From NCBI RefSeq assembly GCF_017591435.1, contig NC_059281.1, positions 13,094,902-13,158,901 on the forward strand: 64,000 bases of DNA. Direction: 5' to 3'. Below, one piece after another: positions 29,777-42,201 of this stretch. Position 1 is the first letter of the stretch, and each line of letters starts with the position of its first letter. Below the pieces are notes generated by a model. The model saw only the letters and a program-made list of their open reading frames with translations. It searched no databases and was not told where the DNA came from. Source of the DNA: Portunus trituberculatus (taxonomy: Eukaryota; Arthropoda; Malacostraca; Decapoda; Portunidae). The position numbers were made by a program, and so were the translations under genes.

Positions 29777-32700
29777 TCATGGATTCTGACTGTTCATTGT
29801 GTAGATGATTTGAGCCCATGTTGGAAGAGTGCCATGCATCAGAAGGAATGAACCACAAAAGTTGTTTAGGAGCATTGTGTGTCTGGTAAGAACTACAACT
29901 TGTCAGGTGTTTGTGTGGGGAAAGTCTTCATCTCGCTGTCATCAGCAGTGGGAGCATGGGGTTGAGGGTGTTTTGTGTGCGGGATGTAGCTGTTTCTATT
30001 GTGGTTGTACCTTTTGAAAATAGCCTCTGTTTAAACAAATGATCTATTGCTCAGATTTTCTGATAGTGTAACTTGTCAGGAGAGTATCGAGCTTCTTCAG
30101 AATGTTAATGTTAGAGTGTTGAATCTTTTGAAAATTAATTATTTTTTCAGTGCTTAATGATATCTTAGCCTCCTAAGAAAATATCAATGCTGACTGCTCT
30201 GAGAGTATTTTAGGTAATTGGCACCCTTCCACTATGGGCACAGTGTAATGAAGCAGGTATGTAGTAGAAACAGTATGCCTCCTTCGCGACAACAAACAGT
30301 ACACAAATGTTATCAAAGAGAAAAAAAAAGAAAAAAAATTGAAAAAGCGAGAACATCCCAGTATTGCCTACCATTGAATATCGAGCAATGTACCATCATC
30401 ACCACAACTCCACCACTACTTTTCAAAGCCCACCACAGCAAACCTCTATCCACCTGGTCTAAGGTTAGAAGTAAGACAACACAGAGACCAAAGATTAGCT
30501 CGTATCAAGAACTGCCCTGTACAGGACCACTTTTCTGCTTTTTCTTTTTTCATTTTCAATTGTAATTTTATACACTTTTTTTTGGCACTTGCTCTCTTCC
30601 TAGCTATTTTGATTTTTGAAAGTGGACGAGCAATATTGACCATATTTTACATGTATGTCACTTTAATTTTTTAAGGTAGTTTTTCTAGGTAAAAAAAAAT
30701 TGTGATTCTCACTAGTGTTAAAGACATAGTCCATAATTTTATTGTTGTTACTATTGTAAATTTTCTTTAATATCTGAGTAAGATTAAGGTATAATGATAA
30801 AGTAAATGTTTTTAATACCTCGTCGCAACAGAAATACAGTGTGTAGACACTCCTTATGCTGCTTAGAAATACTTGATGAAACTTTAGTAGTTGGATCATT
30901 TATTTTGGTGTGCAGGAAAGGTGGTGCTTATTACATCATTTGTTTTTCTGAAGGTCGTGCTGCTCTGGGTCCTGTACTGTATGGGCTTGATGTGAATTTC
31001 CCGGTTGTAAACAAGCAAGTATTTGGTGCAGTGGTTTTTTAAACTGTACAATTTTAGGTACAATAATTGTTAAGAAGATTGGTTAATGTGCTCATTTCTT
31101 CTGTTGAGGCCGTTGTATTTGATACTGAAATATAAGCTTAGTCTACCGATGCCTTTTGTACAGCATTTAGGTTTTAAGTTTTAGCCTATATTTTGTACAT
31201 AACAAAGACTTTTTTAACAATGAAATACTGGAGGTTTAAGTGTAGGTATCTTGTGTAAATGATTGAGTGTGTCGCCACTTGGCAACTGATGTGTACTGTT
31301 TCTGTTCAATTTTTTTTTTGGATTCTGTTTAATTTAAAAAAAACCTGACTCCCCTGCAATGGTTGTTTATGAGGAACTGCCTCCCCACACCTGTCTTCAG
31401 TAGTTCTGGCCAGGTGGTAACAGCCAAGCCTAGCCATCTTCCTCCAGATACTTGATATTTTTGTTTAAGGTAACAAAGGACATTGTATACTGTAGTTCAG
31501 TGGCTGTTTTATACCAGACATGGCTGGGTTTGGCTGGAACTGCCTCAGATGGCTTCAAATGGCTTAGTGGTTGAAAACATGTTAGGATTTAATGCGGCTG
31601 CCTTTAAATGTAATAGGACTGGTACAAAACTTTAATGTAGAGCAGCTGCAAAGTATGGTAAATGTTATGATGTTAAAAGGTGGCAAAAGTTGCATATTGC
31701 AGCTGATGAGCAGACTCGCTGCCTTGTAGAACTGCATCTAGCTTTGCAGTGTTGAGAATGAGATCAGTTTCCTGTCTCCAGTTGATGAGTGGGTTTTAAG
31801 AGAAGTCTTTGTGATGCTGCAGGTTATGTTTGGAAGCTGTCACCCTTCCTCAACCTCAATCTTCCTGCAGTGTGTGCTCAGATGATTACACTTGTTTAGG
31901 GTGCTTGATGGAGGCTTATGTTTTTGCAGGTGTTCACTACTCTTCTTGTGTATAGTTTGTATTGCAAAGTGTGTACAGACTTTGAATTACACCTGTTGGG
32001 GTGGGGAGGATAATAATTGCATATGTATGAAACAAATTCTCTCACCCTCCCCTCCCCTACCAACTCTTTCTTGGAGGATGATCAGATGTTTTGGTTGATT
32101 ACCTTATTGTTATAATTCTATCATCATTAGGTAGAAAGGTCAGATTATGCACATAATCTTGAAAGCATGAGTACCTGCACCCTTTGCAAGTGGTGGATCT
32201 GCTTGGCATAGGTGGTGTTCTAGTCACCCCACTCCCAAACCACTCTGCAGTGCTCCTCTTGCCTCATTGGATAAGTTAGATACCTATGCAGATGGGATGA
32301 AGCTTTGTAAAAGTATGAGGTTGCATTCTTATGACAATTTTGTTTTTAATTTAATATAAATCAATTTTAATAAAAGTATCCTTCAAAGTAGAAGCTTATA
32401 TTGATTTAAAGTGTAATTAAATTAAATTAAAAGACAACAAAGAGGTTGTACATGTGGTAGAGTGAGGGAGGGACGTGGGGTGTGTTTATTGCTGCGCCAA
32501 TGACCTGTAATTTGATACGATGACATTATGATGGCATTATTGGCCCGTGGAACTATTTCTGTTGCAGCTCTTTGTGAAGTAAGTTACTGTGTGCCTACAA
32601 ACACACATGAATCATGCTCAAATCATTACATTAAGACTGAGTGAGCCAGGAAATTTAAATGTTTAGATGTAATACATTACAGCGTTGTCGTAATATACAA

Positions 32701-34180
32701 CATCATCAGGGAAAATTTTGAATTAAGTAGATCTTCTATACAGTGATGAACATCTTTTTTATTTGAACTTTGTACATATAGGGTTAAGGCTGCAAAACTA
32801 GACGAGTGCCACATTTTAGAACATAAATCTAGAGATAGTTAATTTGTACAATCCTGCTAGTTATGTACAGCAGCAGATCAACGGCAAAATATAAACAACT
32901 GAAAGAAGATAGTTTCAGTGTCCCTCAGATACAGTGTGTCAGTAGAAGTATCTGACCCTTCATTTCTTAACAGGTGGGAGGCTGCAAGTGTTGGGGATCA
33001 TGTTGGTTTTGTTGTATCTGTTCCTTTGTTCAGTTTTATCCACAAAAAAAAAAAAAAAATTACTAGTGCCACCCAAGGTCGTGTGGGAAGCTGTACGTAT
33101 CGTGTTTGTAATTTTATGCATTCAGAATCATTGGAATTAAAACAAAATGACAGTGCCATGATCCTTACTGTGCATTTTAATACTCCCCAAAGAGTCTATT
33201 TGCTAAGTTTCACAATGAAGTTCTGTTTGAAAATATAGAGTTCTAAAGTTGGTTTTCCTTACACTGGTGCAGGAATTCATGTCAAAATTTTTGGTAAGGT
33301 TATGCATGAGAATGTGTGAAGCTAAGAATGCACAAGGAAAGTTGTTTGTGATGATAGTAGAACTTCCACAGCTAGCTCTTATTAGCAATTGAAGCACTAA
33401 GTAGAATGGATTTGAGTGTACAGTGGCACGATTTACAGGATACAAGGTAGACCACCAGAACAGGAAGTTTAAGCTACATTGGTATTGGTGTTCAGGAGAG
33501 GCAAGAAAAATTGTAGAAATAACATGGTCAAAGTTTCCGTCAGATATGATGGGTCAATTGATTAGAAAGGAGGATAGATGAGATTCAGAAGCAAGAGATA
33601 TGAATGGATTTGAAGCATGGAGTGTGAAAGTCTTCCTAAATTCAAACTAAACTATTCCTGCATTTTGATGGTGAGTAATATAATGAAAACTAAGTAATGA
33701 ATTAAAAAAAAATAGGTTTGTATAGTATGTCAAAAGTCACCTGGAACAAGAGAGAATACAATGCCAGTGAAATAACTGTGGGATAAAGTGCTAACAGCCA
33801 AAGCTGAAAATTTTATTAAAGATAATTTTAGTATCTGAGTGAAAAGGTGAGAGTTGCTTATCATGCCTAAAGCACCTAAATTTTAAGGTTTTGCCAAATT
33901 ATAGATTGTACTAAGATGCTAAAGATCGAAGATATCATTAAAAAAGAGCCACAACAGAGAGAGAGAGAGAAAGTTTTGAGAAGTGCTGATGGAAGGAGCT
34001 GCAGGAACGTTAATTGTGAGGACAAGACTGCGACAAAGCGCCTGTGCACTTCTTTTGACAATTTCTTCATGCGAACTTTTTTCATTAATTGTTAGCTGAA
34101 GAAGAGAAAGGTATCTATACATTTTCATCTTACAAAAAGGCTACGAATTAATTGTCATAAAAATTAAGAAGACATATTAG
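29777..34180 (+). other. 3' untranslated region of the Hrb27C-like gene and intergenic DNA
   Basis: No further exon found. T-rich DNA directly after the stop is compatible with a long 3' untranslated region. AATAAA-type signals occur, for example TTAATAAAAG near 32367, but I cannot choose the real end. Small open frames at 30218-30565 and 32918-33238 show no domain. Confidence 0.45.
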
Positions 34181-34260
34181 GCCCGTAGCTTTTTGTGTTC
34201 CCGCGGTGGTGGACAGTGACTGCTGTGGCGCTGCAGACGACAGTGAGATAGTAAACAGCC

Positions 34261-37093
34261 ATGGATGAGGGTATGCTAGAAGAGGGCCCTCCTCAACCTG
34301 ACACCTCTGTATCTCTGGACACCGCAGTCTTTGTCTTCTCCCTGTTTGACACCGGAGCCTTGCTGTTTCTTCTAGTCTACTATGTATCCTTTTCATTCTC
34401 CTTTAACACATAACAAAAGTGATCAAAAACTTTGGGGCATGGTGAGGTAAGGACGGGAGAAGCATTTGTGACTTTGTGAATACTATATAGAATTCAGTAG
34501 TTCTGATTATCCAACATCCTCCATCTCCAACAGTTAAAGGATTAGGAGGAACGCATAATTTATGTCATCAACTCGTATCAATTGTATAGCGATTAAAAAA
34601 AAGTTGACACGGTATGGAAGAAAGGGTGTTTTAACGAGTTCATATTTGGTTGGTTTCGAAAGATGGGATTATATTTGTGGTTATGGCCTTATTTTTCTGA
34701 TATACTGATGAATTGCCTTTCTGTGTATGTACATCCCAAAGTTAATGTTATTTTTCACAGAACAGAAGAGGGTTTTAGGTTAGGTTTGATTGGTGGTAAA
34801 CCTACAGAGTTTCACCACCTTGCCCTTTCTGGACGAAACTATTTTTTTCTGGTAGATTTCGGCTTGCTTTTAATTAAAATACCACTTGTTTTTGGCGCAA
34901 ATCAACCAATTTTTTTTTTACAGCACCGAAACATATTGTGATTTGCATAAAAAAACATCTGGTAAATTAATTAAAAACAAGCCGAAATCTACCAGAAAAA
35001 AATAGTTTCGTCCAGAAAAGAACTTAACCTAACTAAACCTAACCTAACCCAACCTAACTTAACCTAACCTAACCCAACCTAACCTAACCTAACCTAACCT
35101 AACCTAACCTAACCTAACCTAACCTAACCTAACCTAACCTAACCTAACCCATCCTAACCTAACTTAACCTAACTAAACCTAACCTAACCTAACCCAACCA
35201 ACCTAACCTAACTAAACCTAACCTCAGGAGCCGTCGTGATTGGTGGAAATAATTATGCTTTTTTTTTTTTTCATTGGCCTCCACTTCAGTTTCAAAGAAC
35301 AGAACCAATCAGTGTAAACAGTTAAGCGCATGCTCAGACAATGGTATATCACGGAGCCCGCTGAGCCGCCGCGAGCGCATGACACCATCAATGTACGGCA
35401 GGGTTTGATGCGGGAGGCTATTGTCATGGCTGATCACCAAAACACACTTAAATTTTAAGAAATCTGTGTCACCATTCAAAAAGATTGCACCTAGTATATA
35501 TGGGGTTCAAATTACTCGTAATCAGGAGCTCTATCTCTTGAGGTGGGTAAAAAACACGTAGCTGATTGTGGTGAAACTCTGCAGTAATACCGATTTGGTT
35601 TGGTATGGCTAGATTAGGTTAGGTTAGGTTAAGTGAAGTCCAGTTATGTTAGTAATCTCATCTTTCATTTTATGCATTCCATGAGGCTACATGTCTTAAT
35701 AAATTGTTTAACCTCTAAAATTATTCAATAATGACTTTCAGGCTTCTTTTGATATGAACAAAACCTAACCTATCCTAGAAATTTCACATGTTCTACCTGT
35801 GAGATAACTTGCTCCTTTGGATGCACATGCGCAGAAGGCCAACTCATCAGTATTTTTGCAGCTCAAGGATTTCACATGACACCGGCAGGACATACACTTT
35901 ATGAATGGAGTCCCTGTTGAGATGGTCTTCAATGCCGTGATCATGGTGTGCATCACTCACAGGTGTCCATGAAAAAAACTTATTTACATTGTAATGATCA
36001 GTGTTCCAAATCTGCTTTGTCACTACAATAAGATAGATTTTTACACTCTTGTAAATATTGTACAGAATTTATTCTTCCCTTTATTATCATTGTAGCAACT
36101 TTTAATATCCAGATGTTATATTGTTCCTTGACCAATGCACAGGTGATCACTCTCTCAGACCTGGAGTGTGACTACCTCAATGCTCAGCAGTGCTGCTACA
36201 GACTCAATTTAGTAAGTGTCTCTTCCTTTTTTATTGAAATAAGTAGTAGTTGATTATTTATTATCATAATATGTTTAAAGATAGTGTATAGTTATTTGCA
36301 CACACTGATGAGCTTGTTATTGTAAATTCTGAATTCATTAGTAGGTAGTCTAAGTTAAGAAATTTTGAATTAATATTTGTTCCAGCCAGAGAATGTGTCT
36401 GGTGCACTTTTTTAATAATTGCTATACAAACTAGATAGTGGTAATGCTGAGTGGTCTGTGGTTGTGTTACAGTGGGTGATTCCCAAGCTGGCTGCCCACC
36501 TACTGCTCTCCTTAGTATTCCTGCTAACGGGACACTTCTATCTGTTCCTGGCCTCTCTGCCCCTCGCTGCATTCCTTGTCCGCGAGTGAGTTCATCTCTT
36601 GGTCTGTGTAGGGATGAGTGTAGATTGTAGCTTTCAGGTACTTTGTTACATCTATTGCACCCATGGGAGATGTAATGAAATTAATAGTGATGATTGCATA
36701 AACTTTTATATTGAAAATTAAAAAGATTATCTAGCTAAGAACAAAAATAAGACAAGTATTAATAATATTATTGATTATATGATGAAGACATTAAAAATGA
36801 AGACTAAAATTTAGGTGATGTGTTTTCAGGTATGTCAAGGTGCCAGCTGGGAACTTTGGTGTGTATGACCCAACAGAAATCCACCGCATGGGTCAGCTCA
36901 AGGCTCACATGAGGGACTCAGTCATTGGTATGGGCTACTACTTGGTCTTCTTCTTCATTTATCTATACTGGTAAGTGACTTTTTAGGATACAGTAAGATA
37001 TTTCAATAATTAAGGTTACATTCTTTATAGCCAGGTGCTCAAATCCATGGGTTGAATCAATATATTCTTCATAATAGTATATTACCTAAAGAA

Positions 37094-37153
<60 letters not shown>

Positions 37154-37492
37154 AATGTAGCCTTTATACTGATACTTTAAGATTTTGTTTGTTTTGTTGT
37201 AATTTGAATATCAACATCAAATCATTGTCCAGTTGAATGTCACACTAATAACTCTGGAAAAAAAAAAAAAACTACTGTAGGCATCTTGCAGTTTTGAGGC
37301 ATATTCCAGGAGACACTGACAAGTCTGTGATTTAGACAAAAATGTAACTTGTCCAGTACGTACTGGAGGCAGTATTTGACTCTGACTCGAATTGTGTTTA
37401 GCGTACTTCATCACTTTTTCAGCCTGCTGACCCACCTCCTGCGCTCCAACCCAGTCCCCAAGCCAGACTACGCTGATGACATTGGGTTGTAA
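34261..37492 (+). CDS. CNIH4: Cornichon family cargo receptor, cornichon-4-like, 5 exons
   Basis: Exons: 34261-34383, 36143-36211, 36473-36585, 36830-36970 and 37423-37492, joining in phase to 171 residues. Family marks appear in order: FVFSLFDTGALLFLLVYY (first membrane helix), ITLSDLECDYLN (exon 2), WVIPKL (exon 3), PAGNFGVYDPTEIH and MGQLKAHM (exon 4), with hydrophobic segments after WVIP and in GMGYYLVFFFIYLY. The sequence fits cornichon 4, which lacks the inserted loop of the AMPA-receptor-associated members. Cornichons are ER membrane receptors that load clients, including some G-protein-coupled receptors, into COPII vesicles. The protein is about 30 residues longer than human CNIH4, mainly through an acidic N-terminal extension (first 20 residues) and a polar C-terminal tail. 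Intron 1 contains a palindromic element and a telomere-like array; intron 4 holds a CT repeat. Confidence 0.93.
34826..35018. mobile_element. Foldback element with 52-base inverted arms
   Basis: Left arm 34826-34877 (starts TTTCTGGACGAAAC, ends TTAATTAA) and right arm 34967-35018 are reverse complements with a single mismatch, around an 89-base AT-rich loop. On the outer left lies AGGTTAGG (about 34776-34784). On the outer right, the CCTAA array begins within four bases, so the telomere-like flanks are inverted with the arms. No open frame. It resembles a foldback MITE, or a palindrome made at a telomeric repeat. Confidence 0.8.
35022..35224 (-). repeat. Interstitial telomere-type (CCTAA/TTAGG) array
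   Basis: About 200 bases of AACCT units with scattered variants (AACCC, AACTT, AACTAA). TTAGG is the ancestral arthropod telomere repeat; here its complement is on the plus strand. The array lies in intron 1 of the cornichon-like gene. A small inverted echo, ATTAGGTTAGGTTAGG, appears at about 35611-35627, and CCTAACCTATCC near 35763. Confidence 0.93.
37099..37151. repeat. CT microsatellite in cornichon intron 4
   Basis: A 53-base TC tract on the sense strand within the 36971-37422 intron. Confidence 0.95.
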
Positions 37493-40287
37493 TTCTGCAT
37501 AGGCAATGACTGGTGTGAAGTGTGCAGAATTGTGCATGAAGGGTGTCCATGTTTTAATTTTAAGTGACAACTGCTGTGGTTAAGGGGAGGGAGGTTCTGT
37601 CATAGGATTGTTTGAATCTGCATGTATGTGTTTTGTACTTAATCTGATTTTTTTGATTGATATTAACTTACTAGGCCTTTTTTGTGAAGGTATTTATTTT
37701 TGTACTTTCCAAGAAAACTTGGAATGATGTGATTTGTAATGAAGTGGGAGATAAAGGCTTGTGCAGTGCAGGATGCTAATGAACACATTGCCAGACAGGT
37801 TGTCACCAAGTGGATGCAGCCAAAACACAAGTAGGTATGAAGCCTTTGTAAATGACTGTGTTGATGATCTTCATAGCTATTAAAAGACTGAGGATGTTTC
37901 AGTCACTCATGTTGTACTAATATATCAACATTTTCATTATACAGGGAGTTGTTCATCTCGATTGATAATGTGAAAAGACAAAGCTTCCATCACAAAAAAC
38001 AATTCAAGTCTGGTATAGACAATGGTATGTACATTTTTTCTTGAATGTAGCCTCCACCACAACACAGCTCATGAGAAGTACTAAAACTCAGAATGACTAA
38101 ATGTACCTTCTTATTGTTATTGTTTGTTTCTACACTGGTAAAATGATAATGTTCTGTTAATCCTGATTCTAGTATGTTGTTTATTGCCAAAGTCGTAACA
38201 TATGTGTTTCAAAATATTTTCATCAACTTCCTCATTGGAAAGTGTGTGTGTGTGTGTGTGTGTGTGCTGATTGTGATAACGAGATGAAGCTTAAATTAAC
38301 AAAAATGTCTCGTGAAACTACAGTATTAAAGTTAGCTTGTATATCTGATGGGGAATAGAAGCCATCATTAGTAGAGGTTGTGGTCCTGGGCTTTAGGGAA
38401 ATCTTTACTTGTGAATCAGCTCCAAAGAAATTAGATGATTTTTATGTAAGTGCTGTACACTGCATTACCACTTTGGTGGAATTTTTGCATCTTATGCTAT
38501 TTTATTGTCCTGTGGACAGTGTAATATTTAACTCAAGTAAATACAGTTATAAGGTTCCGAGTGACATTGCTTCCTAGCAGCCTTGTGTTCCTTCTCAGGG
38601 ATGACTTTTGCCTGAGAGCTTCAGAAATTAAGGTTTTATATTTACATTTGATATCACAAAAGTTTTGTCTTACTGGTGGGTGATGCTCAGTGGAAAGTGG
38701 ACGTGTCTTTATTCATATTCTCTTGAGTTTAAAGTCACTTTCTTTGTTTTCTCAATGTGAAAATTGACTAGATGATTTCTCAAGTTTATCCTGTCATGTG
38801 ATAAGAATATTGGCATCTTGCCCTTGATAAAGTTGTGTCGGCCAGGTGTATATGTTTTATGGCCATGTCAAAGTTCATTCCGTAGACACGGCTGTTGAGT
38901 CATAAGGTTCATTTGTGGACTACCAAAGAAAACATTTATGAATACATGTGACTAGGCCAGCTGTGAGATGTAAAGAATGCTTGAGTAAACACTGACTGTG
39001 TATAAAGTAGGTACATTGTTTTAATGTAGCCAAATAGCCTTTTTACATAGCCTTTTCTCTCCTTTTAGTTATTCAAGAGTGTAAGTAAAAGCTTAAGCAA
39101 GTGTTAAAAGGTGATAATCAGTATCTGAATAATCTTTTTAATTGATGTTTAGACTGCCTATTGAACAAAGCTAATGACATGCATCAATGAAATGTAAAGA
39201 AAAGAATTGGTTTGGGCATTACTGTTTATTGTTTTATCTCTTCAAAAAAATGTACACTTAAGAGGCTCTTTTAAAGTCATATTTTCTCAATTGATAGTAA
39301 TAAATATATAAGTATAAAAGTATGGATGCTTAGTTCAATGACAAAGCTTGCAACATCTGGAAAAACAAAATGGGGAAAGTTTCAGCAACCAAGTCACTGT
39401 TAGAGATTCTGACATGCAAAAAACATGGTGGTTATCAAAAGTCTGGCATGGGAGAGCAGAAGAATGAGATGAAGAAAATTTTGAGTGTGATATTACTTTA
39501 GGTGAGAATATGCATAGGTAGCTAATTTAATTTAAATAACAGCACAACTACATGTTAGTATGCCATGCATGAATTATATCACCATACCAACAAATGTAAA
39601 GCACAGGAATTTGTGGTTCATGTTACAATGGATAATAAATAGAGAGAATTAGGTCTAAGCAACTCAACCAAGCAATGGCCACATATTATGTATGGTGTCC
39701 ATTAGAATAATGAACAAATGTAATCTGTGATTTGCAGTTTTCTGCACAAACTAAATGAATTTATTTGAATAAATGTCATTGATGGAGTTTCCTACTTTAA
39801 TAAAATAATATTAATATCTTAGAACTTTTTAGTGTATAATTGTGTAAAAGTTTAAAATTTAAATATTTAAACATTTTGTTACAATTTTTATTCAGAGTAA
39901 ACTGAAGCAATAGTCACTGTTGCTTTTTATATAAATAGCTAAGTAGATGCCACAAATGATTTAATAATGTAGCATGAAAACCTGAAGGAACATGTTGCTG
40001 TACCTGCTACTGTATACAAGATTACGTGCAATGTAATTTACAAAATAAATTATACAGTATTTGAAATCCTTTACATTTGGGTTTATAAACATAAATTAAT
40101 ATATTACTATAAAAACAAGCTTGCAAATAGTCTAACATGAAGAGTTTAGTTTGATACAAACCTAACAGTTTGTATCCAAAGAGAAATTATTTCAAACATC
40201 TTGGAGAGAAAAGACTAGAATAACTATACAACAATTGGTTCTCATGCCATCTTTCACACACATCCATCTACCTACTTTTTTCCCACC

Positions 40288-40289
<2 letters not shown>
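37493..40289. other. Intergenic DNA between cornichon-like and AP-4 sigma-like genes
   Basis: Includes the 3' untranslated region of the cornichon-like gene and a GT tract at about 38245-38267. No additional exon or known repeat recognised. Confidence 0.5.

Positions 40290-40332
<43 letters not shown>
40290..40332. repeat. CA microsatellite next to the AP-4 sigma-like stop codon
   Basis: A CA tract (GT on the sense strand) begins 8 bases after the stop codon of the minus-strand adaptin gene, so it lies in its 3' untranslated region. Confidence 0.95.
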
Positions 40333-40334
<2 letters not shown>

Positions 40335-40340
40335 GGTGCA

Positions 40341-41140
40341 TTATCTGGAGGAGATAGTATCTAACATCTGTATGGGACTCAGAGCATTTCTAATAGAGGG
40401 TTCAAGTAGCTCTCCTGCCACCACCATCTCCTCCAAAACCATGTGGAGTCGTTCAATGTTGAGGAGGATGTGCTTCTCAGAAAATTTGCCAAAGTATTTA
40501 TGAAGAGCATTGACATACAAGCTCAAGAACTCATAGATCATTAGTTCATTCTCTGAGTGGTCAGCTGCAACAACGAACATGCAGGGTCCAAACCAGCGGA
40601 ACACGAGAGTGTGTGGCCCATCTTCCAGGAAGTGACACTAAGAGGATTTGAAATGGATATTAGTCATTATTGAATACACCAGGAAGGATGGCTAAGAATT
40701 ACATTTGTTGGTCTGATGTATGTTTATACAAATGCTTTAGCTTCCAAGCATAACAAAAGTTTTTATTCCCTAGTTTGAAGTTTCTTGAGTCAGATTAAAG
40801 TTCATATCTAACATTATGTATTGGTAGAATTAAAATTTTGGATTTAATTAATTATTTGGGCAATAAGTTTACTGCTATTTTTTTTATAGTTATTGATCAT
40901 CACTGATAAGGATATTGTGATACTTTTTTTTTTTTTTTTTTTTTTTGTCGTACCAAGCTATGCTAAATACGTCTCCAACCACCAATCATCATCAATAAGA
41001 CTCACAGCATCCTTGTCAGCATTTGTGCACTTTGCAATGACCCGGGCCTCTGTGGTGGGGCGGCTGGAGGGGCTGCTGTGGGTGAAGTAGTGGGAAAACT
41101 GCACACTACCATCCTTAGATATGAGAAGGTAATGCATCAT
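40341..41140 (-). CDS. AP4S1: Adaptor-protein small (sigma) subunit, AP-4-like, 2 exons
   Basis: Exons on the minus strand 41140-41006 and 40637-40341 give 143 residues, the usual length of sigma adaptins. The N-terminal part MHYLLISKDGSVQFSHYF matches the first strands of the sigma longin fold. The second exon opens CHFLED and contains ENELMIYEFLSLYVNALHKYF, NIERLHMVLEEMVVAGELLE and LSPIQMLDTIS. The EEMV and L-PI--LD-IS stretches fit AP-4 sigma better than AP-1 (DEFLLGGE), AP-2 (DEMFLAGE) or AP-3 (AEMVMGG). The intron position, just before the Cys-x-Phe-x-Glu motif, also fits what I recall of the AP4S1 gene. AP-4 sorts cargo such as ATG9 at the trans-Golgi network. Sequence divergence is high, so AP-4 rather than another sigma class is likely but not proven. 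Two adjacent ATGs could start translation. Confidence 0.75.
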
Positions 41141-42195
41141 CCTGGCAGTTCCCCCTAGGTCACCTCATCATGCTGAAATTGTATACATCTTCGAAAATTA
41201 CAAATGCTTTATCTTGATTTTTACTTGGTTTATCTGGTTCTATTCTAATATAAGATGGTGCTCAACAAAGCCTCCATAACAATGTTTACAAAAATAGGAT
41301 ATATAGGTAGTAATAAAGTAAGTAAAATTTGGTTAGCCTACAAATTATCTCTTATCAAAATATGGCATCCCATCCTTACTTTTCATCTATGTCTCTGGAT
41401 CAGCCCACCCTAAAATCCCCATGGCTGTTAAGGATGGAGAAGAAAAATTGGACAATTAGTGCATTTTCGTCTGTTCGGATAGCGTAGCGGCTCTAGCGGG
41501 GACGAGTGATGGCAGACATGCCATCACAGTCAGCAATGTTATAGTGACTTGAAAAAATTGGCCTATTTTTACCATACCTATACCAAACCCATGAATTCCC
41601 AACATACCCCAGGGCTTGCTTGCTAGAGGGCAGCAACAGGAAACTTAAGGTAGAGCCTTGTATAAACAAGACTTTGACTTAAGGAACCATTGTTGTTACA
41701 GCAATAAAAGGTCTTAAACTAATTTATCTTATTGCCAGACAGATAAAAAAAATAATCATCCCTTACAGCAGAAGTGAAGATGTTGAGGAAACAGCCAGAG
41801 GTGTGTTTTCTTCTTCTTGGGGGTTTGTTGTGGCAGAGGTGTGTTTTCCTCGTCCAAGTCTGTGCGTGATTATGCTGTTTTGTGTATATGAAGGATTGGG
41901 CCTTGTCTAGGACTGAATGTGAAGGGTGTGTGTGTATGGGTGTGCTTTACTAACCATGTGTAAGGGACTGCCGGCATAGTATATGGGTAGTTATACATAA
42001 AATGAAGAAAAAAGAAAAGCTGAACTACTATAATAAATAAATTGAGATAAAACTGCAAAGATCAAGAGCTGTTACGCCGAACGAGCCACAACTAAAGAGC
42101 GAAGGAACGCTGGCTCAGTACTAAACACATCACACGTGGGCCATCAGAAGGCACAACAAGGGCTACTCACTCTCACACTTCGTACTCAACATCAC
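41141..42195. promoter_or_regulatory. Shared intergenic region between divergent AP-4 sigma-like and NOP10 genes
   Basis: The two genes are transcribed away from each other with start codons 1.06 kb apart. The segment at 41455-41530 is locally CG-rich (CGTCTGTTCGGATAGCGTAG), as is 42070-42120 (ACGCCGAACGAGCC). A bidirectional promoter is possible. The C/T-rich run CTCACTCTCACACTTC lies 5' of the NOP10 start. No defined promoter motif was identified. Confidence 0.35.
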
Positions 42196-42201
42196 ATGGG
42201 C

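Noticed and set aside
35022..35224. True chromosome end
   Set aside because: The array is followed by ordinary DNA and the remaining cornichon exons, so it is interstitial.
42136..42201. Longer N terminus for NOP10
   Set aside because: Homologues start at the ATG at 42202 and give exactly 64 residues; upstream codons show no similarity.
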